Source of the DNA: Candidatus Poribacteria bacterium
GTDB taxonomy: Bacteria; Poribacteria; WGA-4E; WGA-3G
Length of the DNA stretch: 44,096 nt
Reading direction: 5' to 3'
Assembly: GCA_007571305.1 (NCBI GenBank)
Contig: RKRR01000128.1
Span: 1 to 44,096, forward strand
Below, piece after piece: positions 14,262-23,126 of this stretch. Below the pieces are notes generated by a model. The model was not told where the DNA came from. It was given only the letters and a program-made list of their open reading frames with translations, and did no database searches. Each line of letters starts with the position of its first letter. Position 1 is the stretch's first letter. The translations under genes were made by a program, and so were the position numbers.

Positions 14262-15998
14262 TTACTGACGCACTCTCCTCAAAATCTTATGATAAAATAC
14301 CCAAGTATTGTGAAATCCTCTTCTTCTGTTACGATTCGCGCCTCTGAAGATGACAATATTGATTCCAGAATCTTTACATACTTTACATTTACATTTTTCC
14401 CAAGGACGTTCACTCAGTAACGCTTGATGTGTTTCAGAAAAATGATGATATGTTTTCTTTCGTTGAAATAGTTCACTGTATCCATTAACGCTCTCAAGAA
14501 CTTCTTGTTCTGATATTTTTTCTTCATCAAAAAGTTTAAGGTTCGTGAGACATTTTCTTTCCAATTCCTGTATGGCACCATTAGCATACTTAGGATCAGA
14601 TTCCGCAACTTGGCGCATCGGTTTTGACGTACTAAAGGGGATTCGTATGCTGCCGTACCATTTTCCATATTCTCCATCGTCCACAAAATAATTCTTGCTT
14701 GGACATGCCCATGCTTTTCTCAAGTAAGATGCACTGTCGAAACTTGAAACGCCAAGATTTCTAAAGATCGGTTGGAGATTCGGTCTCAGAATACCAAAAA
14801 GGTGTACCCAGATATTTTCATTTTCACGACAAGTCTGTCTCTGTAGTTCTTCTCGAACGGCTGCGACTATCTCCAGAATATCTGCATCTTTTCTCCGTAC
14901 TAATCCGCCTAAAGCAATGTGCTTATATCCCCACTCAACATATTCGCTAGCAAAATTAGCGTAATGTTTGGCGGTAACGCCTTGTATGCTACCAATTGGC
15001 ACAAACGGATACTGCTGCTCGCGATGAATTTCTAAAAACTCCTTTGCATACTCAGATGTTAATTTCATCCGATATCTTTGTTTCCTTTCGGATATTGACG
15101 AAATCGGAATATGATCAACAGATGTCCCTAAGTCAAAACCAAACTGATTGTACAAGGAAGCCGCCTTCTCACAGGAAAGTGGTGGTTCCACAGCATCAAT
15201 ATATGAAAAAGCCCCACAATCACCAAATAATAAAAGTTTATCAGGAATCTGCATTTCGTCTCGAAAATTAGAAGAAGCCTTTTTATCAAGACGGCTAAGT
15301 CGTCCATTCCGAATTCGCAATTGGGCAAGACTAACCAATAGACCGTCATAAGGGGGATCATCCTCAAAAATCTCGTGGGCATACTTTCTTTCTACTTTCT
15401 TAGACTTCCGAATTTCATCTGTCTCCTCGGCATGAAAAGGTTCGTAAACATAATCATCCCAATCCGGAAAAAAGTAAAGATAAGGACGTTTATCTGATTG
15501 CTCTTGAGAATTGACAGGGGCAGTTCTATTTGGCAAACCTTCAAGCCACTGTTTCATCTTTTGTTGTTTTTGCCCAATCCCACCGTCTGCATACGCAATG
15601 ATGTCGGGACTAAATAACGACTCAATACAGGAAACTGCTGGTAAGTAGTCTCTGCCCATATTAACAAAAACGGATTTCGGTATCTCCAGTTTTTTCAGAT
15701 GTTGCCTTACCTTCTGTCTTACCTTTTGTGCCGTTTCTTTCTTTAATCGCTCGTTATAGGGTTCAATAAGTGTTGTAGCATCAATAATTTTATATTTACC
15801 AGAAATAATTTTTATTTTCAGACCGGGGGGCCATCCTTTTTCTCTCAGGAACTTTCGGAGAACTCGGAAGTTTGGACCATCGTAGATTTCAAGTGCTGGA
15901 GCGCGGCCATAATCCTCCCGTTTCTTACTGGAACACCCTAAAACCAGTAAATAACCTCCAGCAGATTGATGCGGATGAGATTCCAAACATTCCGGCAT
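14262..15998 (-). CDS. DpdA-like tRNA-guanine transglycosylase paralogue with N-terminal DUF6884-like domain
   Basis: Residue numbers are for the longer frame from ATG 16025 (587 aa); ATG 15998 is preferred because GGAAT precedes it. Residues 24-135 resemble DUF6884 (LVLGCSSKKRED, IYDGPNFRVLRKFL, IISGKYKIID, IEPYNERL). Residues 225-587 are a TGT barrel: GDCGAFSY (Asp269, the DSGGFQ acid/base Asp), DLGTSVDHI, IGSIQGVTAKHY, HIALGGL, HLFG and SSFDSASYL (Asp430, the nucleophile). They end with a zinc site C545-x-C547-x2-C550 and His572 (FHNT). The HLFG/FDSA forms are closest to archaeal TGT and DpdA, which insert 7-deazaguanines into RNA or DNA. It is the last gene of an operon with HerA and NurA homologues. 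A DNA target is inferred from these partners; no preQ0 synthesis genes are in the window. Confidence 0.8.
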   Translation of the reverse strand: MPECLESHPHQSAGGYLLVLGCSSKKREDYGRAPALEIYDGPNFRVLRKFLREKGWPPGLKIKIISGKYKIIDATTLIEPYNERLKKETAQKVRQKVRQHLKKLEIPKSVFVNMGRDYLPAVSCIESLFSPDIIAYADGGIGQKQQKMKQWLEGLPNRTAPVNSQEQSDKRPYLYFFPDWDDYVYEPFHAEETDEIRKSKKVERKYAHEIFEDDPPYDGLLVSLAQLRIRNGRLSRLDKKASSNFRDEMQIPDKLLLFGDCGAFSYIDAVEPPLSCEKAASLYNQFGFDLGTSVDHIPISSISERKQRYRMKLTSEYAKEFLEIHREQQYPFVPIGSIQGVTAKHYANFASEYVEWGYKHIALGGLVRRKDADILEIVAAVREELQRQTCRENENIWVHLFGILRPNLQPIFRNLGVSSFDSASYLRKAWACPSKNYFVDDGEYGKWYGSIRIPFSTSKPMRQVAESDPKYANGAIQELERKCLTNLKLFDEEKISEQEVLESVNGYSELFQRKKTYHHFSETHQALLSERPWEKCKCKVCKDSGINIVIFRGANRNRRRGFHNTWVFYHKILRRVRQ

Positions 15999-16061
15999 AA
16001 TTAATATTCCTATTCTACGCGGCATTTTTACTCATGTCTAAATTCACACCTCTATAGCCTC

Positions 16062-18002
16062 TTAGGAATTGTCCCTCCACAGATTCGCTATTGGACTAGG
16101 TTTTTTCGTTCCCGGTTCACTGTATCTATCTCTAACCTTGACCAATGTAGACATTCTGATTTTCAAAGCATCTCCTGTGACGATAGCAACTCCAGCTTCA
16201 ACCGTTTTTAATGCTTCCAAATCTTCATTAGATAAAGATTCACCAACATTACGGATGTAAGCCTGATCGTCTGGGTTAACGACTCGGTGTAAAACCAGCG
16301 TATTGGCTTGAGAGACAGTTAGTTGATCTACAGAAGCGGGCTTTTGTGAGATGACAAGCATACCAAGTCCCATTTTCCGTCCTTCAGTTGCAATTTGCCT
16401 AGCTGCGAGCCGAGCAGCTCTTGTCGCGGGATGCATCTCACCGGTAGAGCTGCTTTCATCTTGACGTGGGATTAAGGTTCTCGCTTCTTCAAGAGCAAAC
16501 AGCACTGGATGTGCATTGTCGCCCATAACAAAACGCTTCGATTTGTATTCATCAAAAGCAAATTCCATAACAGCATAAATCAAAGCTCGCCTTGCGTGAT
16601 CGTTTTCCAAATCTGACAAATCAAATATTGCTGTTGCTACCTCAGATAACTTTCCTTTCGTCTTACAAAAAGCACTGATAAAACTACTAATATCCAAAGA
16701 TGCACAACCTCGTCTTACCAAAGATTCAATAGTCCGGATTGCTCTATCGACGATTCGTAGTAGTGGAGTCCTAGAACTATTATCTTCACGTAAATTATTG
16801 GTAATACACTTTCTGAGGAACCTAAGAAGTTCGGTATCTGATTGATTTGAGTTTATTGAACCCGACAACCACCTAATTACATGACCCTCTTGTGCCACCG
16901 AAAACCCTTCTCCTGCTATAGCCTCGATTAATCTCATCGTGAAATAAGGACTTTTACCAGCATACAATCGGAGGGTCGGAAAAGCGTTAAACTTGATAGT
17001 AAGTTTCCGGCTAACGAGTCCTTGGGGTAATTCGTTTTGAAAATTAAGTTGCTTAATTTTTTCAATCAATTGGTTCAGTTGGGGTTTTAACTCTTCAGTC
17101 GCCTTCGTCAAATCATCAATCATCAAACTCCGATCTCTAATTGCGCAAAAATTCAGCAACCGATAAAAAAGGTTTGCTGTTTCCAATTCCTCATTGATAG
17201 TTATATCCGCAAGATTATTGAAAGATGAATCAAAATTATTCCATGGTGCAATTGGGCCCTGTTGGACATCACTTTTTATTTTTTCCCTGTACTCCGATAT
17301 TTTGTCGATCAAATCTGTATCATTGTCGATTATTTGTGATATTTCTGAAGAATCATTGTAGACATCTTGACGTATTCGATTAAGATTACAATAATCAGAG
17401 TGTGGATCAAATACAATAGTTTTCGCACCGCGGAACATCAGATCTTCTAAAAGTACAGCCGTAGTGGTTGTCTTGCCCATTCCGGTCATACCGAAAACGC
17501 ACGCGTGCATTGTAATAATTGAGTCCGCATTTAAAGATACCTGGGCATGAGTTTTCCTACCGGGGATTTCTACATATCCTAGATGAACATGCCATGCTTC
17601 ATCTGCTGAGTAAAGTTGGCTAAGTACCTCATCAGATAATTCTTTAACCTCCTGCCCGGGTTTTATCGGATGTGTCAAGAGTTCTATCTTTTTTGTTTCG
17701 CCGTTATATAGACCAACGACTTCACACTTGGCTTGGTAAAGCGTGAATCGCCGTGACATCATGTCTGGAAATCTAATTCCACTACCATCCCCTTCTGAGT
17801 AGAATTTTGCCGTATCTTTTGCTAAAAGTGGATTTTCTGTATTCACGTCGACAACACGCGCAACAATTCTGCTGCCATCTTCCTGCAAATCAAATTCAAC
17901 ATAGGCGAACTTTAATTGATTTTGACGTTGTCCATCTGCATCACCGAACAAAAAGGAAAATTCCCGCGTTGATGTTTCGCCAAAAATAACGCCCAAAGCC
18001 AT
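16062..18002 (-). CDS. HerA-like hexameric DNA translocase ATPase
   Basis: The start is ATG 18002, right after an excellent ribosome-binding site (GAAAGGAGG) that overlaps the NurA stop; the longer frame to 18029 is less likely. The 646-residue protein has an N-terminal HAS-barrel-like domain (1-160), Walker A GMTGMGKTTT (about 171-180), a helical insertion (about 210-460), Walker B PVLFALEEAR (about 499-508) and the HerA signature ARQIATEGRKMGLGMLVISQ with an Arg finger. HerA proteins form hexameric rings that drive DNA through a NurA nuclease dimer. The gene lies between nurA and the DpdA-like gene (63 bases to ATG 15998). The large helical insertion sets it apart from housekeeping archaeal HerA and recalls defence-associated versions. 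Confidence 0.88.
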   Translation of the reverse strand: MALGVIFGETSTREFSFLFGDADGQRQNQLKFAYVEFDLQEDGSRIVARVVDVNTENPLLAKDTAKFYSEGDGSGIRFPDMMSRRFTLYQAKCEVVGLYNGETKKIELLTHPIKPGQEVKELSDEVLSQLYSADEAWHVHLGYVEIPGRKTHAQVSLNADSIITMHACVFGMTGMGKTTTTAVLLEDLMFRGAKTIVFDPHSDYCNLNRIRQDVYNDSSEISQIIDNDTDLIDKISEYREKIKSDVQQGPIAPWNNFDSSFNNLADITINEELETANLFYRLLNFCAIRDRSLMIDDLTKATEELKPQLNQLIEKIKQLNFQNELPQGLVSRKLTIKFNAFPTLRLYAGKSPYFTMRLIEAIAGEGFSVAQEGHVIRWLSGSINSNQSDTELLRFLRKCITNNLREDNSSRTPLLRIVDRAIRTIESLVRRGCASLDISSFISAFCKTKGKLSEVATAIFDLSDLENDHARRALIYAVMEFAFDEYKSKRFVMGDNAHPVLFALEEARTLIPRQDESSSTGEMHPATRAARLAARQIATEGRKMGLGMLVISQKPASVDQLTVSQANTLVLHRVVNPDDQAYIRNVGESLSNEDLEALKTVEAGVAIVTGDALKIRMSTLVKVRDRYSEPGTKKPSPIANLWRDNS

Positions 18003-18015
18003 TGTTTTCCTCCTT

Positions 18016-19653
18016 TCACTCTCGTCCATAAAAGTCTCTGCGAAACTTCTGGGTTGCTCCTAGAAAAACCTGTCTCAAATTAGTATCACTCAGTCCAAGT
18101 TGATGAAAAACTCTAGTAGTCTGTTCAACGAGGTATGATTCGGTGACTGTAGAAATGATTTCTCTGGGCATCCGTGCCATTTTATCGGCATAATACAAAA
18201 ATATTGGTAATCCGCAACTGTTGTATGGAAGACTGGTGACATAGATCGAAGCCAGCACCTCTTTCCAATTTTCTGCTTTTCCTTGCTCTAAAAATTCCAC
18301 TCGGATTGGCGTTTTGAGTGGACTAGTTCGAACAAAACTCATTAACATTCTGTAGTCTTCGAAAGGGTATAAGGCGTTTACGATCCGGTTCATTATGTTT
18401 TCCCTTGCTGGACTTTCGTAAATAGATGAAGAGCCGAATCTAAACCCGAAAATATCTTCATTCCTCTTACAAGTCAAGTATCTTCGAATCGGCACAGGAT
18501 TTGTAAATTCGGATTCTATTGAGTGGTCATCATCAAACTTGAGCGAAAAGGCCCCAATCATTTCATCATCCCACCCAGACTTGTCAATGAGGTCCCGAAA
18601 CCTTTCCTTAGCGAGCTTCTTATTAAAATTTAAGTTGTAAGCATTAAACAATCGCCTGAGAATTTTTCTCTCCTCGGCAGCGCGTAGTCCAAAGTTCTCA
18701 ATTTGGTATTGGACATACAATTTCGAATATTCCTTCGATCTAGCATTTTCTATGCAGCCAATTATAGGGAACCCCATCTCATTGGCGAGATCTGATAACA
18801 TCCTGAGAAGAGAAAAGTAAAAACAGATTCCTGATATTTCCCCTTTCTGTTGAATCCTATCCCTGATGTCTGAAATTCTTTCCTGTGGAAACAAATCAAT
18901 GAAATCGCCCAAGCAATCTTGAAAAATTTCCTCATTAACTATTGAATCTAACAGACCACCATTGGCAATGTCTTTCATTTCTTCTATTGGAGGAGAGGTG
19001 TCAGCAGTAACGACTTTTCTCAAATCTTCCTTTCTAAAGAGTAGATTTAGAAAAGGTGCAATTTGCCTGATTAGCGGACCATGAAAAATAATGGCATATA
19101 TAGGCTCATTCGAACGCTGAAGAATTTTGGCTGTGTAAAAGGCAACATACAAATTAAGGATATATGTCAAGAAAACCATTTTTCTATCAAAATCTTCTTC
19201 ATCTTGAAGGTGCAGAATTGATGAGACAGCAAGTATTTTTTCCTTTGGTGGGGCTTTGTCTTGAGGGATTTGGTATCCGAATGCACAACTATGCCTGTAC
19301 GCCACTCCACCCGCAAAACTCTCTTCATCAATAATAGACTCATCCACCGAAATGATCCATTTTCCTTCCATTTTAGTACAGACTTTAGATAGGATATCCT
19401 TATCAAATTTTGTCCGTCCAATAGTATACTGAAAAGATTCTATATCTTTTTCATAAGGAGTGCCAATAATATTCCTAATGTAATCGTTTCCTAAAAACTC
19501 AACGTTCGTACGAACTTTCTTCTCAAGGTCTCCTTCAGACAAATCATCAAACTGGGTCAGAATATTTTCTAATACGCGCTTGCTAGCATCTTTAAATGCA
19601 GCATCTACTATAAAGGGAAGAAATAGTTGGTTATTCATGTATTCCGTTTCCAT
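18016..19653 (-). CDS. NurA-domain nuclease-like protein
   Basis: A protein of about 545 residues (ATG 19653; GTG 19677 and ATG 19638 are alternatives, none with a strong RBS). Numbering is from GTG 19677. NurA landmarks are ISVDESI (Asp112, in the place of DGS), YAIIFHGPLI (about 194-203), GFPIIGCIENARSKEY (KSPRS-like motif), and a C-terminal PIRVEF and GLPIFLYYADKMAR. In typical NurA the second motif reads DGPL with a catalytic Asp and the last carries a His; here they read HG and AD, so the two residues look exchanged. HerA binding is expected. It is the first gene of the operon, overlapping the HerA ribosome-binding site. The long central region (about 210-420) has no assigned fold. Confidence 0.75.
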   Translation of the reverse strand: METEYMNNQLFLPFIVDAAFKDASKRVLENILTQFDDLSEGDLEKKVRTNVEFLGNDYIRNIIGTPYEKDIESFQYTIGRTKFDKDILSKVCTKMEGKWIISVDESIIDEESFAGGVAYRHSCAFGYQIPQDKAPPKEKILAVSSILHLQDEEDFDRKMVFLTYILNLYVAFYTAKILQRSNEPIYAIIFHGPLIRQIAPFLNLLFRKEDLRKVVTADTSPPIEEMKDIANGGLLDSIVNEEIFQDCLGDFIDLFPQERISDIRDRIQQKGEISGICFYFSLLRMLSDLANEMGFPIIGCIENARSKEYSKLYVQYQIENFGLRAAEERKILRRLFNAYNLNFNKKLAKERFRDLIDKSGWDDEMIGAFSLKFDDDHSIESEFTNPVPIRRYLTCKRNEDIFGFRFGSSSIYESPARENIMNRIVNALYPFEDYRMLMSFVRTSPLKTPIRVEFLEQGKAENWKEVLASIYVTSLPYNSCGLPIFLYYADKMARMPREIISTVTESYLVEQTTRVFHQLGLSDTNLRQVFLGATQKFRRDFYGRE

Positions 19654-19715
19654 AAAGCGAGCAATTTCCAGTACCACTCAGGTGTTGAGGTAAGACAGAC
19701 CTGTTTTCAATCAGT

Positions 19716-19744
19716 ATGGTAAAAACCCTTATAATTATGTCCAA
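19716..19744 (-). promoter_or_regulatory. putative promoter of the NurA-HerA-DpdA-like operon
   Basis: On the minus strand TTGGAC (19744-19739), 17 bases and TACCAT (19721-19716). The predicted leader is about 55 bases to ATG 19653. The hexamers are only fair. The 140-base gap to the tricorn gene contains no other recognised feature. Confidence 0.3.
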
Positions 19745-19817
19745 TAGAGTAGCATACTCATTGGTTAAGGCATTCAGAAGACAAAGCTCGCTTACCAACA
19801 AGTTCTTGATACATTTC

Positions 19818-22800
19818 CTAATCCACTCTTGGCAAGGTTGGCAAGGTCAAACGCGGACGCTCACCGAAATCAGGAACTTCTGGCGGATTCTCCTCCATCT
19901 GACGGAGGAGTTCTCCAATCGCGCGGTCAAGCTGCGGATCGCCTTCTGTCGCATAATCTTGCGGACGATAATCCACTTCAATATCTGGATCGGTGCCATA
20001 GTTTTCAACACTCCAGCCAACATCAACAAACCAGAAAGAATACTCCGGCTGCGTTGTGCCACCTCTATCCACAAATGCCTGATGCGGCGAGATACCGATA
20101 ACACCTCCCCACGTCCGCTTGCCGATGAGTAACCCCAACTCCATCAGCTTGAAACAGTGCGAGAAAATATCGCCATCCGAACCCGCATTCTCATTCGTGA
20201 CAGCCACCATCGGCCCTAAAACGGAAGCATCTGGGTAAGGGTGTGGCGTGCCCCAACGCGGAACGTCATAGCCAATGCGGCGGCGAGATAATTTCTCTAA
20301 AAGCAGTTGCGAGACATGCCCACCACCATTGTAGCGGACATCAACCAACAGACCAGGATAACTCACCTCGGCAAGAAAACCGCGGTGGAACTCCGCATAC
20401 CCGCGCCGTCCCATGTCAGGGATATGTACATATCCGACTTTACCATCCGTTTTTTCATGGACATACTGCCGATTTTGGGATACCCATTCTCGGTACCGAA
20501 GTTCACTTTCACTTTCCAATACCTTGAGCGTGACAACATGTTCCTCACCATCATCCGCACTTTGGAACGTCGCTTGAACCTCCTGATTTGCGAGACTCAC
20601 GAGCAGTTCACCCGGTGAAACGGTTTCGCTGACACGTTGTCCAGCAATAGCCAGTAAAATATCGCCTTCCCGAATATTAATCCCCGGGGCATTGAGTGGT
20701 GAATCCTTTGTCGCCTCCCAGCCGTCACCGCGAGCGATGTGTGTGATACGATAACCATTACTCTCCGCATCGTAAGCAAAATCAGCTCCGAGGAACCCCT
20801 GCGCGTAATTTGGCGAACTCCGATAATCTCCACCCATTTCATACGCATGTGAGGTGCCGAGTTCCCCCTGCATTTCCCACATCAAGTCCGAGAATTCACC
20901 GCGCGTTGCAATCCTTTTAAGGAGCGGCAGATAACGTTGATAGACATGCTCCCAATCCACGCCGGACATATCCTCTGTCCAGAAATACTCCCGCTGGAGC
21001 CGCCATGCCTCCCGGTACATCTGATGCCACTCAGCTGTCGGGACAACGGAGGCTTTGATACGATTCAGGTCAATCCAACCGCTCTGTCGACTTGGACCAC
21101 CGCGACTCTCGGACTTGGAATCGCCTTCAACCTTTTTACCCGCCTTGATAACGCGTAACCGACTTCCAGTGGAATAGACTAGCGTTTTTGTATCACGCGA
21201 AAGTTGAAAATCATTAATGCCAGAGATAAGCGTTTCCTTTTTCTGCTCTTTGAAGTCATAAGCATGAAGGACACCTCTCGGTCTGCTCTCCTCATCGTCT
21301 GAGGGTGTATCTTGCACAGGAAACGCAGTAAAAATCGCTTTGCCTTCAACACCAGCGATCTGTCCGTAACGTCCGTGTGGATACGGGAATGCAACAATCC
21401 GTTGTGTAATACCTTCCAGATCTATCGTGATCAATTTCTCGTCAGATGCCTTATCCTCGTCATCCTGTTTCTTCTCGCCTTCCTCTTTCTCATCTTTATC
21501 TTCCTTTTCCTCTTCAAGCGGCCGAGGCTCCGGGATAAACGGATTGCCCAATGTCTCTTGCAAGGTCACCAGCAAAGGACGCATCGCCGTAGGAAACCCA
21601 AGATCAAAGTGGAGAGCATCGTAGACCGGATTGAACTCGCGATAAGAGAGAAAATAGAGATATTTCCCCTCTGGATCCCACGCCGGACCGAAATCGTTGA
21701 ATTCTGGATCCGTGATGAACCACGTCTCACCCGTTTCAATCTTACAGAGTTTGATTGAACGAGTGGTTTCTGTAGATGCAAAACTATAAGCACACCATTT
21801 ACTATCAGGCGACCAAGCTACATCTCGGATATTCTGATAATATCCTTTGTCAAGCACCCGTATCTCTTGTGTCTTTAAATCGATGTGCAAAAGCTCAAGA
21901 CGATTATTGATAAGAAGCAATCGATCCTGATCGCCACCTTCGGTTTGCGGAGCGACGGCAAGTTGTCGAACATGCCCGATATCAAGGGCATCAAGCCGGA
22001 GTATATCAGCACTCCCATCGCGTGTATGGATTTCGAGTGCCTCTTCACCCTCGGCATCAGAAAGCGTAACGAGGCGTTTACCGTCATTGAGCCACTCAGT
22101 GAAACGGTAACGTGTTCCGCTGTGCTCACCGTGCTGGAGAACCGCACCTTCCCAATTCGCCATTGTAAAGGGTTTCCCTCGGACCGTCACTGCCAATGCA
22201 TGACCATCTGGTGTCGGGGCATAATCCTGTAGATAGCGCGACGGGCTGATGAACTTCCGTTGTCGTTGGGTACGCGGGCTGTGAAAATCGACATCAACAC
22301 GGGTTTCAGTCCCGCTCTCAATTTCATAAACAAATAGGTCTGCCCCCGCATGATAGACGAGACGTTCACCATCCGTCTGAGCGGAACGACAGTAATAGGT
22401 ATCCTGATGCGTGTGGCGTTGAATGTCTTCACCTGCCGGGAGGCAGGAATAGATATTGCCGACACCTTCATGGTCAGAAATAAAGTAGATACGTTCGCCG
22501 ATCCACATTGGTGTCGTGAAATTACTATCTACGGGTGCCAGGGGCTGAAATTGCCCATTTCCTTCCGCATCAACCCAGATTTGGCCAGCAGTCCCGCCGC
22601 GGTAGCGTTTCCAGCGCGCAGGTTCACGAGTTAATCTACCGAGGACAACGCCGCCACTACCGCTGAAATCAATATGGTTCGCAGGGCCGTCCGAAAGACG
22701 TTGGGGTTCACCGCCGTCTGCGCAGATTTTCCATATCCACGGATCAAATGCTAAACCTGCATTACTGGAATAGAGAATCGTCTTGCCATCGGCATCCCAG

Positions 22801-23072
22801 TCGACGACAGCAGCGTTGCCTCCTTGATAGGTGAGCCGTTTCGCTTCACCGCCGAGCGCAGGCATAACATAGACCTCTGAGGGTCCCTCTTCACGTCCTG
22901 TGAACGCAATCAGTTCACCATCCGGCGACAAGCGCGGAGAACTCGCCGCACCGAGATTCGTCGTGAGTCGCCTCGCAATCCCACCCCCAACGGGGACAGT
23001 CCATAAATCATCTTCACACACAAAAACAATGGTATCCCGACAAATTGTCGGAAATCTATAATATCCTGACAT
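19818..23072 (-). CDS. tricorn protease homologue (S41 family)
   Basis: The start is ATG 23072, five bases after GGAGG; a longer frame to 23102 has no support. The 1,084-residue protein has two N-terminal beta-propellers (about 1-640, with many SPDG and DPEGK blade motifs), a PDZ domain (about 755-855, GINIREGDILLAIAG) and a C-terminal S41 catalytic core. All active-site residues are present: Ser741-His742 (LGTSHAYE), Ser965-Asp966 (NAGSDGD) and Glu1023 (VENYGTD). The enzyme degrades peptides in the cytoplasm; no signal peptide is seen. A highly charged insert of about 30 residues (EEEKEDKDEKEEGEKKQDDE and onward, about 520-546) interrupts the second propeller. It is a single gene, separate from its neighbours. 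Confidence 0.92.
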   Translation of the reverse strand: MSGYYRFPTICRDTIVFVCEDDLWTVPVGGGIARRLTTNLGAASSPRLSPDGELIAFTGREEGPSEVYVMPALGGEAKRLTYQGGNAAVVDWDADGKTILYSSNAGLAFDPWIWKICADGGEPQRLSDGPANHIDFSGSGGVVLGRLTREPARWKRYRGGTAGQIWVDAEGNGQFQPLAPVDSNFTTPMWIGERIYFISDHEGVGNIYSCLPAGEDIQRHTHQDTYYCRSAQTDGERLVYHAGADLFVYEIESGTETRVDVDFHSPRTQRQRKFISPSRYLQDYAPTPDGHALAVTVRGKPFTMANWEGAVLQHGEHSGTRYRFTEWLNDGKRLVTLSDAEGEEALEIHTRDGSADILRLDALDIGHVRQLAVAPQTEGGDQDRLLLINNRLELLHIDLKTQEIRVLDKGYYQNIRDVAWSPDSKWCAYSFASTETTRSIKLCKIETGETWFITDPEFNDFGPAWDPEGKYLYFLSYREFNPVYDALHFDLGFPTAMRPLLVTLQETLGNPFIPEPRPLEEEKEDKDEKEEGEKKQDDEDKASDEKLITIDLEGITQRIVAFPYPHGRYGQIAGVEGKAIFTAFPVQDTPSDDEESRPRGVLHAYDFKEQKKETLISGINDFQLSRDTKTLVYSTGSRLRVIKAGKKVEGDSKSESRGGPSRQSGWIDLNRIKASVVPTAEWHQMYREAWRLQREYFWTEDMSGVDWEHVYQRYLPLLKRIATRGEFSDLMWEMQGELGTSHAYEMGGDYRSSPNYAQGFLGADFAYDAESNGYRITHIARGDGWEATKDSPLNAPGINIREGDILLAIAGQRVSETVSPGELLVSLANQEVQATFQSADDGEEHVVTLKVLESESELRYREWVSQNRQYVHEKTDGKVGYVHIPDMGRRGYAEFHRGFLAEVSYPGLLVDVRYNGGGHVSQLLLEKLSRRRIGYDVPRWGTPHPYPDASVLGPMVAVTNENAGSDGDIFSHCFKLMELGLLIGKRTWGGVIGISPHQAFVDRGGTTQPEYSFWFVDVGWSVENYGTDPDIEVDYRPQDYATEGDPQLDRAIGELLRQMEENPPEVPDFGERPRLTLPTLPRVD

Positions 23073-23126
23073 TAACGCCTCCATGAGAATAAGATGGATC
23101 AAATTGGAAGTGAAGCCAATTCAGTA

